This document shows, piece by piece, positions 1 to 5,530 of a stretch of 5,613 bases of DNA. Every line of letters starts with the position of its first letter. Within the stretch, counting starts at the first letter, position 1. The notes beneath the pieces are model-generated. The model saw nothing but the letters and a program-made list of their open reading frames with translations. It was not told where the DNA came from and did no database searches. The translations under genes were made by a program, and so were the position numbers. This stretch comes from DASRVA01 sp035687745 (lineage in GTDB: Bacteria > Gemmatimonadota > Gemmatimonadetes > JACCXV01 > JAHWKZ01), in assembly GCA_035687745.1 (NCBI GenBank), contig DASRVA010000110.1:1-5613 (forward strand), written 5' to 3'.

Positions 1-978
1 GAACGGAGGGCGGCGGCCGAGGACCGCGGCGGCCGCGCGGGCGAGCGCGCCCGTGACCGGGCTGTCGGCGCCGGCCTCGAAGGGGTCGCGCGCGAGCGTC
101 GTGACAGCCTCGCCCCGGAAGGAGGAATCCTCGTGGCGGAGCTCCTCCAGGATGACGCGGATCTCGCTCAGGGCGTCCTCTGCACTCTCCCCCGGCACGG
201 TCCGGCGCTCGATCGTTAGGCGGCAGCGCTCCGCGTACGTGCTGGGACCCGTCCCCCCTGCCAGGACGGCCGCGTGCAGCGACGGCGGGCCGACGAGAGG
301 GTGTGGGGAAGAGGTACGGAGCCTTCGCTCGAGCTCTTCCAGCCGGGCGAGGAAGCGGCCCATCCGCAGGTTGGCGTCGATCCCCTCCTCGAAGCGGCTC
401 CCGTGGGCCGCGCGTCCGTGGGTCGTGACGTCGATCCACGCGAACCCTTTGTGGGAGAGACAGATCTCGAGCTCGGTCGGCTCGGTGACGATGGCCGCGT
501 CGGGGATGACCGCGGTCAGGACGTCGCTCATCCCGAGGCTCGCCACCTCCTCGTCCGCGACCGCGGCGACGATCAGGTCGCCGGCCAGGCGCGGGCCGTG
601 TTCTACCAGGGTCTGGGCGGCGGCCAGACAGGCGGCGAGCCCGCCCTTCATATCGTACGCTCCCCGCGCGAACAGCCGACCCCCCCGGACGACCGGCTCG
701 AACGGCGCCTCCATGCCCTCGACGCCGACCGTGTCGAGATGGGCGTACAGCATGAGCGATGGCCCACGGCCCGCGCCCTCGAGCGTCCCGAGGACGGTCA
801 CGCGGCCAGGCTCGGGCTCGCGGCGCCCGACCCGGAGTCCCAGCCCGTCGAGCCGGCGGGCGACCAGCTCGGCGAGCCTCGATTCGTCGCTTCCGCTCTC
901 CGAGAAGGCCGGGTTCACCGACTCGACCTCCACCAGCTCGGCCACCAGCGAGGTCACGGCGTCGACGGTGATCGGCAT
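1..978 (-). CDS. M20-family zinc metallopeptidase / deacylase (ArgE/DapE-like), C-terminus cut by window edge
   Basis: Reading on the minus strand from the ATG at 978-976 gives 326 residues, open to base 1. The M20 di-zinc amidohydrolase pattern is clear. LMLYAHLDTVG carries zinc ligand His80. GAYDMKGG carries the bridging Asp109. ADEEVASLG carries the general base Glu143 and ligand Glu144. IVTEPTE carries ligand Glu166. The inserted lid/dimerisation domain starts near residue 178, with GRAAHGS containing His192, which in this family reaches the partner active site. The final zinc-binding His lies beyond the window; perhaps 50-60 residues are missing. The family hydrolyses N-acyl or peptide bonds in the cytoplasm (acetylornithine deacetylase, succinyl-diaminopimelate desuccinylase, carboxypeptidase, dipeptidase). 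The sequence does not decide the substrate, so no symbol is given. A perfect AGGAGG at 989-984, five bases before the ATG, supports the start. It is divergent from chrB with a 75-base gap. Confidence 0.93.
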   Translation of the reverse strand, partial: MPITVDAVTSLVAELVEVESVNPAFSESGSDESRLAELVARRLDGLGLRVGRREPEPGRVTVLGTLEGAGRGPSLMLYAHLDTVGVEGMEAPFEPVVRGGRLFARGAYDMKGGLAACLAAAQTLVEHGPRLAGDLIVAAVADEEVASLGMSDVLTAVIPDAAIVTEPTELEICLSHKGFAWIDVTTHGRAAHGSRFEEGIDANLRMGRFLARLEELERRLRTSSPHPLVGPPSLHAAVLAGGTGPSTYAERCRLTIERRTVPGESAEDALSEIRVILEELRHEDSSFRGEAVTTLARDPFEAGADSPVTGALARAAAAVLGRRPPF

Positions 979-983
979 GAAGC

Positions 984-989
984 CCTCCT
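984..989 (-). promoter_or_regulatory. Shine-Dalgarno of the M20 peptidase gene
   Basis: On the minus strand the sequence AAGAGGAGGGCTTC immediately precedes the ATG at 978. The core AGGAGG (989-984) is a full anti-SD match with a five-base spacer. It fixes the M20 start and contrasts with the poor ribosome sites of most other genes in the window. Confidence 0.85.
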
Positions 990-1017
990 CTTGATTCGCA
1001 GCCCCGGGGGCGGGTTC

Positions 1018-1046
1018 TTGCCGGCCGGGAGCGCCTGTGATACAAT
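1018..1046 (+). promoter_or_regulatory. Sigma-70-type promoter of chrB, extended -10, probably giving a leaderless mRNA
   Basis: The -35-like TTGCCG (1018-1023, 4 of 6 to TTGACA) is followed by exactly 17 bases and then TACAAT (1041-1046, 5 of 6 to TATAAT). A TG dinucleotide at 1038-1039 sits one base before the -10, the extended -10 arrangement. A start site seven or eight bases after the -10 would fall at 1053-1054, on the A of the chrB ATG. There is no convincing Shine-Dalgarno before that ATG, which fits a leaderless transcript. The motif matches are read from the sequence; transcription start and strength are inferred. Confidence 0.6.
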
Positions 1047-1065
1047 CGAGATAATGTATGATACA
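1036..1065. promoter_or_regulatory. Operator-like repeats over the chrB -10 and start codon
   Basis: TGTATGATACA at 1055-1065 is a perfect palindrome with 5-base arms around one central base. A related TGTGATACA lies at 1036-1044. The shared TGATACA occurs at 1038-1044 and 1059-1065, on the same face of the helix, 21 bases apart (two turns). ATACA (1040-1044) and TGTAT (1055-1059) also form an inverted pair. The block stands out as A/T-rich in a GC-rich setting, and covers the -10 and the first codons of chrB, where a repressor would act. ChrB proteins are known chromate-responsive regulators, so autoregulation is the natural guess. The divergent M20 gene could be affected too. The binding protein is inferred. 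Confidence 0.45.
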
Positions 1066-2073
1066 GTTGAATCAGAAGGTCAAGAGGGGCGATGGCTCGT
1101 CCTGACCCACCAGATCCCGCCCGAGCCGGCCTATTTCCGCGTCCGCGTCCGGCGCCGGCTGGCCGGGATCGGCGCCCTCCCGCTCAAGAACTCGGTCTAT
1201 GTCCTTCCCGAACGGGAGGACACCCGCGAAGACCTGGAGTGGCTGCTCCGGGAGATCGTCCAGGACGGCGGCGAGGGGTCGCTCTCGGTGGCCACGTTCA
1301 TCGATGGCGTCACCGACCGGCGGCTCCGGAAGGCGTTCAACTCGGAACGCGACGCCGCCTACGCCGAGCTCGCGGCCGAGGCGGCCCGGGCACGCGAGCG
1401 GCTGGGTGAGCCCGACCCGGATGGGGAGTCACCTCTCGACGCCGCAGAAGCTCTGTCCCGCCTCGAACGGTCGCTGGAGGCGATCCGCGAGCTCGATTTC
1501 TTCGACGCGCCGGGACGCGAGGAGGCCGAGCAGGCGGTAGCGATGCTGGCGCTCGAGATGGAGGCCACGAAGCATGAGGAGGAAACCATGGCCGGAGAGA
1601 GATGGACGCCCGCGAGGGCGCGTGGCATGACGTGGGTGACCCGGCGCGGGGTCCGCGTGGATCGAACCGCGTGCGCCTGGCTGGTCCGCCGGTTCATCGA
1701 CCCGGAGGCGCGCTTCAGGTTCGTCGAGCCGACCGGGCACCGGCCCTCCGAGGGCGAGCTGAGGTTCGACATGTTCGACGGCGAGTTCACCCACGAGGGC
1801 GAACGGTGCACGTTCGAGACCCTCTTGGACCGTTTCGGTCTGGGCGACGACCCCGGCCTCGCGGCGATCGCCGAGATCGTCCACGACCTGGATCTCAAGG
1901 AAAGCCGCTACGGCCGGGCGGAGACGGCCGGTCTGGCGTCCATCCTGGCCGGGATCGCGCGGACTCACGAGGACGACGCGGAGCGGATTGCCGGCGGCGC
2001 CCCGGTATTCGATTACCTCTACGGTCATTTCGGCGGCGCGGCGACCCGCTCGGGCAGCCAGGCGGGGTCGTAG
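1054..2073 (+). CDS. chrB: ChrB-type chromate resistance / regulatory protein (two-domain)
   Basis: This encodes 339 residues from the ATG at 1054. The N-terminal domain (about 10-175) begins with RWLVLTHQIPPEP, then a basic stretch RVRVRRRLAGIGALPLKNSVYVLP typical of the ChrB N-terminal domain, and ends in a charged, helical, Glu-rich region (about 108-178). The C-terminal domain (about 192-325) has the ChrB_C signature: WVTRRGVRVDRTACAWLVRRFIDPEARF, then FDMFDGEFTHEGERCTFETLL and EIVHDLDLKESRYGR. ChrB in chromate operons is a chromate-sensing regulator that controls the efflux pump ChrA; single-domain relatives of ChrB_C are also annotated as chromate resistance proteins. No chrA is in the window, so chromate as the real signal is not proven. 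The reading frame stays open far upstream to 274, but that part is antisense to the M20 gene; the promoter and domain boundaries favour 1054. It converges on the transporter gene with 18 bases between stops. Confidence 0.88.
   Translation: MYDTVESEGQEGRWLVLTHQIPPEPAYFRVRVRRRLAGIGALPLKNSVYVLPEREDTREDLEWLLREIVQDGGEGSLSVATFIDGVTDRRLRKAFNSERDAAYAELAAEAARARERLGEPDPDGESPLDAAEALSRLERSLEAIRELDFFDAPGREEAEQAVAMLALEMEATKHEEETMAGERWTPARARGMTWVTRRGVRVDRTACAWLVRRFIDPEARFRFVEPTGHRPSEGELRFDMFDGEFTHEGERCTFETLLDRFGLGDDPGLAAIAEIVHDLDLKESRYGRAETAGLASILAGIARTHEDDAERIAGGAPVFDYLYGHFGGAATRSGSQAGS
1577..1590 (+). promoter_or_regulatory. Internal Shine-Dalgarno and in-frame ATG at the chrB domain junction
   Basis: AGGAGG (1577-1582), five bases, then ATG (1588-1590) lies in frame with chrB at residue 179. 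This is exactly between the Glu-rich linker and the C-terminal ChrB_C domain. Initiation here would give a 161-residue protein, 1588-2073, holding the complete C-terminal domain alone. It is one of the two best ribosome sites in the window, equal to that of the M20 gene. The same bases encode Glu-Glu-Glu (GAG GAG GAA), so coincidence from codon choice is the null explanation. Confidence 0.45.
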
Positions 2074-2090
2074 ACCGGGCTCCGCCGGTC
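2073..2090. terminator. Small hairpin between convergent stops, possible bidirectional terminator
   Basis: GACCGG (2073-2078) and CCGGTC (2085-2090) form a perfect 6-base-pair GC-rich stem with a 6-base loop. It almost fills the gap between the chrB stop (2071-2073) and the transporter stop (2094-2092). No T-rich tract follows on either strand, so a classical intrinsic terminator is not shown. The position is suggestive, but such stems arise easily at this GC content. Confidence 0.3.
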
Positions 2091-2091
2091 G

Positions 2092-3618
2092 CTACTCCAC
2101 GTCCCCCATGAGCCGGCGGATGGCGGGGCTCACGACGAGGGCGAAGAGTCCCACGCCGCCGGTGATCATCGCGACCGTCCGGAAGAGGTCGCTCGGCTCC
2201 ATGCCCCCCAGCGTCCCGGCGACCAGCCCCGCGATCAGGTTGCCGAGCGCGGAGGCCACGAACCATACCCCCATCATCTGACCGACGCGGCTCCGGGGCG
2301 CCAGCTTGGTCATGGAAGAGAGCCCGACCGGCGAGAGCGCCAGCTCGCCGCACGTGTGGAGGAAGTACATGACGACGAGCCAGGCCGGGGACGCCCCGTT
2401 CTCGGGCGTGGCGTTGGCCGCCCCCCAGGCGATCACGAAGAACCCCATCGCCAATCCCAGCAGGCCGAGACCGAACTTGACCGGGATCGAAGGGTTGGCC
2501 CGCCGGTTGGCGAGCCACACCCAAACGCTCCCGAACACGGGAGCGAGCAGGATGATGAAGAACGAGTTCACCGACTGAAGCCAGCTCGCCGGCATCTCCC
2601 AGCCCAGCATGACCCGGTCGGTGAGCCGCTCGGCGAACAGGTTGAGCGAGGAGCCGGCCTGCTCGAAGCCGGACCAGAAGAGAGCCGCCAGGATGAACAG
2701 CCAGAGGATGACGCCCAGCCGCCGCTTCTCCATCGAGGTGTGGCCGCCGGCGACCATGAGGTAGATGAAGTAGAGGAGGGTCACTCCGACGATCACGACG
2801 CCCAGGCTCCGCGCCACGGTGGTGAGCGGGATCGCGAGGGCGCCGGAGCGGACGAGGAGGACCGCCAGGATGATGGCCGCCCCGACCGCCGCCATCGCGA
2901 TGTAGAAGTTCCGGCTCTTCCGCACGACCAGATCCGGATCCCCGAGGTCGAGCTTGCCGGCGTCGCCCAGATGGCGGAGGCCCCGCCGGTACTGGATCAG
3001 CCCCGCCACCATGCCGATCCCGGCCAGCGAGAAGCCGAGGTGCCAGTTCAACCCCTCGCCGAAATAGCCGCAGAGGAGGGGCCCCAGGAACCCGCCCAGG
3101 TTGATACCCATGTAGTAGACCGAATAGCCGGCGTCGCGCCGGGCTCCGCCCTCCGGGTAGAGGTCGCCGACGATGGCGCTGATGTTGGGCTTGAGGAGCC
3201 CCGTCCCGATCGTGATCAGCATGAGGCCCAGATAGAAGGTTTCGACGGTCGGGATCGCCATGCTGAAATGGCCCGCGGCGATGATGCAGCCGCCCACGAA
3301 GACGGCCTTGCGGAGTCCCCAGAGATTGTCCGCGACCCACCCGCCGGGCAGGGCGAGCAGGTAGACCATCGCGGTGTAGAGGCCGTAGATCGCGGCTGCC
3401 TTGTCGACCTCGAACCCGAGGCCGGGGTTGTCGGCGGTGACCGCGGCGGTCATGAAAAGGATGAGGAGCGCCCGCATCCCGTAGTAGCTGAACCGCTCCC
3501 ACATCTCGGTGAAGAAGAGGGTTGCCAGCCCGCGCGGATGGCCGAACCACTGCTGGCCGGCGTAGGAGGCGGTGGCGGCCCTCGGGTCGGCGATCTCGCT
3601 TAGGGGGTCCCTGGGCAT
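2092..3618 (-). CDS. POT-family (PTR2) proton-dependent di/tripeptide symporter
   Basis: This encodes 508 residues, normal length for bacterial POT transporters, with about 12-14 hydrophobic segments. These inner-membrane MFS proteins import di- and tripeptides with protons. Family marks are in order. The TM1 ExxER motif appears in FFTEMWERFSYYG (Glu38, Glu41, Arg42; Tyr45-Tyr46). The MFS loop GWVADNLWGLRK spans 93-104. Lys143 lies in GTGLLKPNISAIVGDLY (TM4). The PTR2 signature region is YYMGINLGGFLGP (about 168-180). Glu319 lies in FWSGFEQAGSSLNLF (TM7). Near 427-470 is ELALSPVGLSSMTKLAP followed by a Gly/Ala-rich helix. The proton-coupling and peptide-binding residues therefore look intact. 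It resembles DtpA/YjdL-type proteins, but exact substrates cannot be read. It is the last gene of the minus-strand run, 53 bases after fpg, with a weak ribosome site (GGGCGGATC) that sits in a predicted stem. Confidence 0.95.
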   Translation of the reverse strand: MPRDPLSEIADPRAATASYAGQQWFGHPRGLATLFFTEMWERFSYYGMRALLILFMTAAVTADNPGLGFEVDKAAAIYGLYTAMVYLLALPGGWVADNLWGLRKAVFVGGCIIAAGHFSMAIPTVETFYLGLMLITIGTGLLKPNISAIVGDLYPEGGARRDAGYSVYYMGINLGGFLGPLLCGYFGEGLNWHLGFSLAGIGMVAGLIQYRRGLRHLGDAGKLDLGDPDLVVRKSRNFYIAMAAVGAAIILAVLLVRSGALAIPLTTVARSLGVVIVGVTLLYFIYLMVAGGHTSMEKRRLGVILWLFILAALFWSGFEQAGSSLNLFAERLTDRVMLGWEMPASWLQSVNSFFIILLAPVFGSVWVWLANRRANPSIPVKFGLGLLGLAMGFFVIAWGAANATPENGASPAWLVVMYFLHTCGELALSPVGLSSMTKLAPRSRVGQMMGVWFVASALGNLIAGLVAGTLGGMEPSDLFRTVAMITGGVGLFALVVSPAIRRLMGDVE

Positions 3619-3669
3619 GATCCGCCCACACTAATACCGCGTGAGCGTGGACGGAACCCCCGGCGGATC
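3619..3669 (-). promoter_or_regulatory. Leader RNA hairpin abutting the transporter start codon
   Basis: In the fpg-to-transporter gap, GATCCGCC (3619-3626) and GGCGGATC (3662-3669) are perfect 8-base inverted arms. In the minus-strand RNA the 3' arm directly touches the AUG at 3618 and includes the only G-rich stretch that could act as its ribosome site. A second nested stem is possible inside it: CACGCT (3649-3644) with AGTGTG (3632-3627), including one G-U pair. The 3' arms of the two stems are contiguous, leaving an 11-base apical loop and a 12-base bulge on the 5' side. This could lower or condition translation of the transporter relative to fpg. The pairing is seen; the regulatory role is inferred. 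Confidence 0.4.
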
Positions 3670-3671
3670 CG

Positions 3672-4562
3672 TCAGGCGCCTTCCAGCTCCTCCAGCGTGC
3701 GTGGCCAGTCCTCCCGAAGTAGACGGCTGAGCGCGCGGTCGGCGAGGATGCGGCCCCCGGTCTGACAGCCCGGGCAGTAGTTCGTCTCCCGGTCGGCGTA
3801 GACGATCCGCTGGATCGGCGCACCGCAGGCCGGACACGGCTCGCGGAACCTGCCGTGGACTGCCATTCGCGGGTGGAAGGCGGTGACCTTCTCCGGGAAG
3901 CCTGGGCCCGTCTCCTCGACCCGGAGCCGGGTCCACTCGGACAGCACCTCGCGGGAAGCCCCCCACAGGCGCTCGACTTCGTCCGGGTCGAGGTTCTCGT
4001 TGATCTGGAGCGGAGAGAGCTTTGCGCGGTGCAGGATCTCGTCGGCGAAGGCGCCGCCGATCCCGGCGAAGGCGCGCGGGTCGGTGAGCGCGCGCTTCAG
4101 CGTGTGGCCCTCCCCGAGCAGCGCGTTGCGGAACGCGTCGAGGGTGGAGTCGAGGACCTCGATCCCGCCGGGATCGAGTGCGGCCAGCGCCTTTTCGCCG
4201 CGGACCAGATGCAGCCCGGCCCGGCGCCTGGTCCCGGCTTCGACCAGGAGCAGCGAGCCGCTCGAGAAGTCGAAGGCGGCGAGACCCCGCTTGCGCGGGA
4301 TGGTCCACGGCGTCTCGCACCAGCGCAGCCTCCCGGCGACCATCAGGTGGAGGGCGAGGAAGAGATCGGGATCCAGCTCGATCACGATCCGCTTGCCGAG
4401 CCGGCGCAGCCCGGTGACCTGCCGACCGCGGGCGGTCTCGAGCGGGGGATCCCACGTCTTGAGGAGCGACACCGCGCGAACGCGGACATCGGCCAGCGTG
4501 GCGCCCAGGATCCGCGGCCGCAGGGCGTGGAGGTAGGCCTCGATCTCGGGAAGCTCCGGCAC
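3672..4562 (-). CDS. Fpg/Nei-family DNA glycosylase (formamidopyrimidine-DNA glycosylase-like), divergent
   Basis: This encodes 296 residues from a GTG start at 4562, fixed by the required N-terminal PELPE, because Pro2 is the catalytic Schiff-base nucleophile; GGAG lies four bases upstream. Glu3, Glu6 and Lys57 match E. coli Fpg in position. The helix-two-turn-helix is near 158-184 (RAFAGIGGAFADEILHRAKLSP). The zinc finger has Cys243, 246, 263 and 266 (C-x2-C-x16-C-x2-C) with Arg258. The family excises oxidised bases such as 8-oxoguanine and FapyG and nicks the abasic site. Oddities: the usual GIGN Asn is Gly170; the position of the base-stacking Met (HLGMSG) reads HLMVAG, giving Val; the Phe of the RRF wedge appears to be Arg114; and 29 residues follow the last Cys, ending in DWPRTLEELEGA, where most Fpg proteins stop soon after it. 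Substrate choice may therefore differ from true MutM, so no symbol is given. It lies 27 bases after the SufE-like gene. Confidence 0.92.
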   Translation of the reverse strand: MPELPEIEAYLHALRPRILGATLADVRVRAVSLLKTWDPPLETARGRQVTGLRRLGKRIVIELDPDLFLALHLMVAGRLRWCETPWTIPRKRGLAAFDFSSGSLLLVEAGTRRRAGLHLVRGEKALAALDPGGIEVLDSTLDAFRNALLGEGHTLKRALTDPRAFAGIGGAFADEILHRAKLSPLQINENLDPDEVERLWGASREVLSEWTRLRVEETGPGFPEKVTAFHPRMAVHGRFREPCPACGAPIQRIVYADRETNYCPGCQTGGRILADRALSRLLREDWPRTLEELEGA

Positions 4563-4589
4563 GGGGCTCCGGATCTGGCGCGCCGCCGC

Positions 4590-5048
4590 CTAGGCCGCGA
4601 GCGCCTCGACGGCGTGGCGCTTCATCCTGGCGAGCATGGCGTTCAGCCCGCGCTCGCGGGTCATGAGACCGACCTTCCGCATGAGCCGGGAGACGTAGTC
4701 GGAGGGGATGGCGAGCACGGTCTCGGGGGGCTCCCCGTTGAGGGCCTGCGTGAAGATGGTGAGAAGCGCCCGGACGGTCGGCGCCTCGCGGGGGACGTCG
4801 GCGAAGAAGTAGATCCGGCCGTCTCTCACCTCGCTGAACAGGGCCACCGGCGTCATGCACTCGTGGATCCTGTACCGGTCGTCCTCGGCCAGATCGGCAA
4901 ACCTGGGCGGGAGCTCGGGGAACTGGTCCGCGAACTCGACCAGGAGCGCCATGGTCTGGTCCCTCCCCAGCCGCTCGAAGCGGTCGAGGAGGCGGTCCAG
5001 CCGCGCCGGGGGCGCGGCCGGTTGCCGGGGACTCACGCGCTCGGGCAT
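4590..5048 (-). CDS. sufE: SufE-like sulfur acceptor protein for Fe-S cluster assembly
   Basis: This encodes 152 residues, close to the usual SufE length of about 140. The SufE/CsdE core is visible from residue 17 on: LLDRFERLGRDQTMALLVEFADQFPELP, then the active-site loop RIHECMTPVALFSEV with Cys64, then the conserved middle ADVPREAPTVRALLTIFTQALNGE and the C-terminal helices MRKVGLMTRERGLNAMLARMKRHA. SufE takes persulfide sulfur from the cysteine desulfurase SufS onto this Cys and passes it to the SufBCD scaffold in the cytoplasm. No sufS or sufBCD is in the window. The ATG at 5048 has no good Shine-Dalgarno. It lies 10 bases after the lipoprotein stop, so translational coupling is likely; GTG at codon 5 is an alternative start. 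Assignment to SufE versus its paralogue CsdE cannot be settled from sequence alone. Confidence 0.9.
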   Translation of the reverse strand: MPERVSPRQPAAPPARLDRLLDRFERLGRDQTMALLVEFADQFPELPPRFADLAEDDRYRIHECMTPVALFSEVRDGRIYFFADVPREAPTVRALLTIFTQALNGEPPETVLAIPSDYVSRLMRKVGLMTRERGLNAMLARMKRHAVEALAA

Positions 5049-5058
5049 GCGCGCAAGA

Positions 5059-5514
5059 CTATCGCCGACGCCCCTCCCAGCGCCAAACGATCGAGCACCG
5101 CTCGCCCGTCCGCAGGTCCTCGATCCGCTCGACCTCGGTGCCCGACAGCCGGTTGCCGCTGAAGCTGAAGCGGCCCTCGACCGTTGACTCGTCCCGAAGA
5201 CCTGCGTCGGGAAAGACCGTGGCCTGCCGCACCCGGAAATCGCCGTCCCGGTCCAGCCGGCCGTCGTAGCGGACGTCGCCGAAGTCGTCGACCTCGACGA
5301 CGAACTGGAGGGTGTCGCGGTTCTGGAAGATCCGGGCGCCGAACGGCTCGTCGCGGACGGGCCCGCAGGAACTCGACCGCACGAACGCGTCGATCGACCA
5401 GCGCCCCTCGACGAACGGACGGTCGCCGACGCCGAACGGCCCCTCGAGCACGCCCTCGCAGCCCGCCAGGCACGTCAGGGCGACGAGGACGAGGGCGGCA
5501 CGGATCCACCCCAT
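5059..5514 (-). CDS. Small secreted lipoprotein of unknown function
   Basis: This encodes 151 residues. It begins with a short signal peptide, MGWIRAALVLVALTCLAGC, with one Arg, a hydrophobic core and the lipobox LAGC. Lipidation would be on Cys19, anchoring the protein outside the cytoplasmic membrane. Glu20 follows the Cys. The mature part is alternating polar/hydrophobic with many Gly and Asp turns (WSIDAFVRSS, LQFVVEVDDFGDV, YDGRLDRDGDFRV, STVEGRFSFSGNRLSGTEVE, CSIVWRWEGRRR), suggesting an all-beta fold such as a small barrel or sandwich. Cys50 and Cys140 could form a disulfide joining the first and last strands. I do not recognise the family. The signal peptide fixes the start, though no Shine-Dalgarno precedes it; the upstream stop is 16 bases away, so coupling to the upstream gene is plausible. 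Its high third-position GC matches the neighbours. Confidence 0.8.
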   Translation of the reverse strand: MGWIRAALVLVALTCLAGCEGVLEGPFGVGDRPFVEGRWSIDAFVRSSSCGPVRDEPFGARIFQNRDTLQFVVEVDDFGDVRYDGRLDRDGDFRVRQATVFPDAGLRDESTVEGRFSFSGNRLSGTEVERIEDLRTGERCSIVWRWEGRRR

Positions 5515-5530
5515 GGGGACGCGGAACGTG

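Noticed and set aside
53..994. Long plus-strand frame opposite the M20 gene
   Set aside because: Ser/Arg-rich low-complexity shadow caused by high GC; the minus strand holds all M20 motifs.
991..996. TTGATT as a -35 for chrB
   Set aside because: No -10-like hexamer at 16-18 bases downstream; TTGCCG at 1018 gives a better pair with TACAAT.
274..1053. Open plus-strand frame continuous with chrB that would add 260 residues to its N-terminus
   Set aside because: It is antisense to the well-supported M20 gene, has Arg/Gly/Glu/Pro-rich content with no domain, and the promoter and chrB domain start point to 1054.
1429..2028. Minus-strand frames opposite chrB
   Set aside because: No recognisable domain; the plus strand encodes the complete ChrB signatures.
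2356..3603. 415-codon plus-strand frame opposite the transporter
   Set aside because: Its composition (His, Asp, Glu, Arg, Pro, Gly) is the expected antisense of a hydrophobic membrane protein.
3631..3636. Minus-strand TATTAG as a possible -10 for the transporter
   Set aside because: No acceptable -35 at the right spacing (GGGTTC at 17 bases is poor); the resulting leader would be very short and without a good ribosome site.
3631..3645. CTAATACCGCGTGAG resembles a segment of 16S rRNA
   Set aside because: Only a short chance-level match; no flanking rRNA sequence, and it lies inside the fpg-transporter gap.
1895..3823. 642-codon minus-strand frame spanning the transporter, the gap and part of fpg
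   Set aside because: An Arg/Pro/Gly-rich out-of-frame shadow; the real transporter and fpg reading frames are in other registers with all their motifs.
3855..5162. 435-codon plus-strand frame opposite fpg, sufE and the start of the lipoprotein gene
   Set aside because: It crosses several well-supported minus-strand genes and shows no domain.
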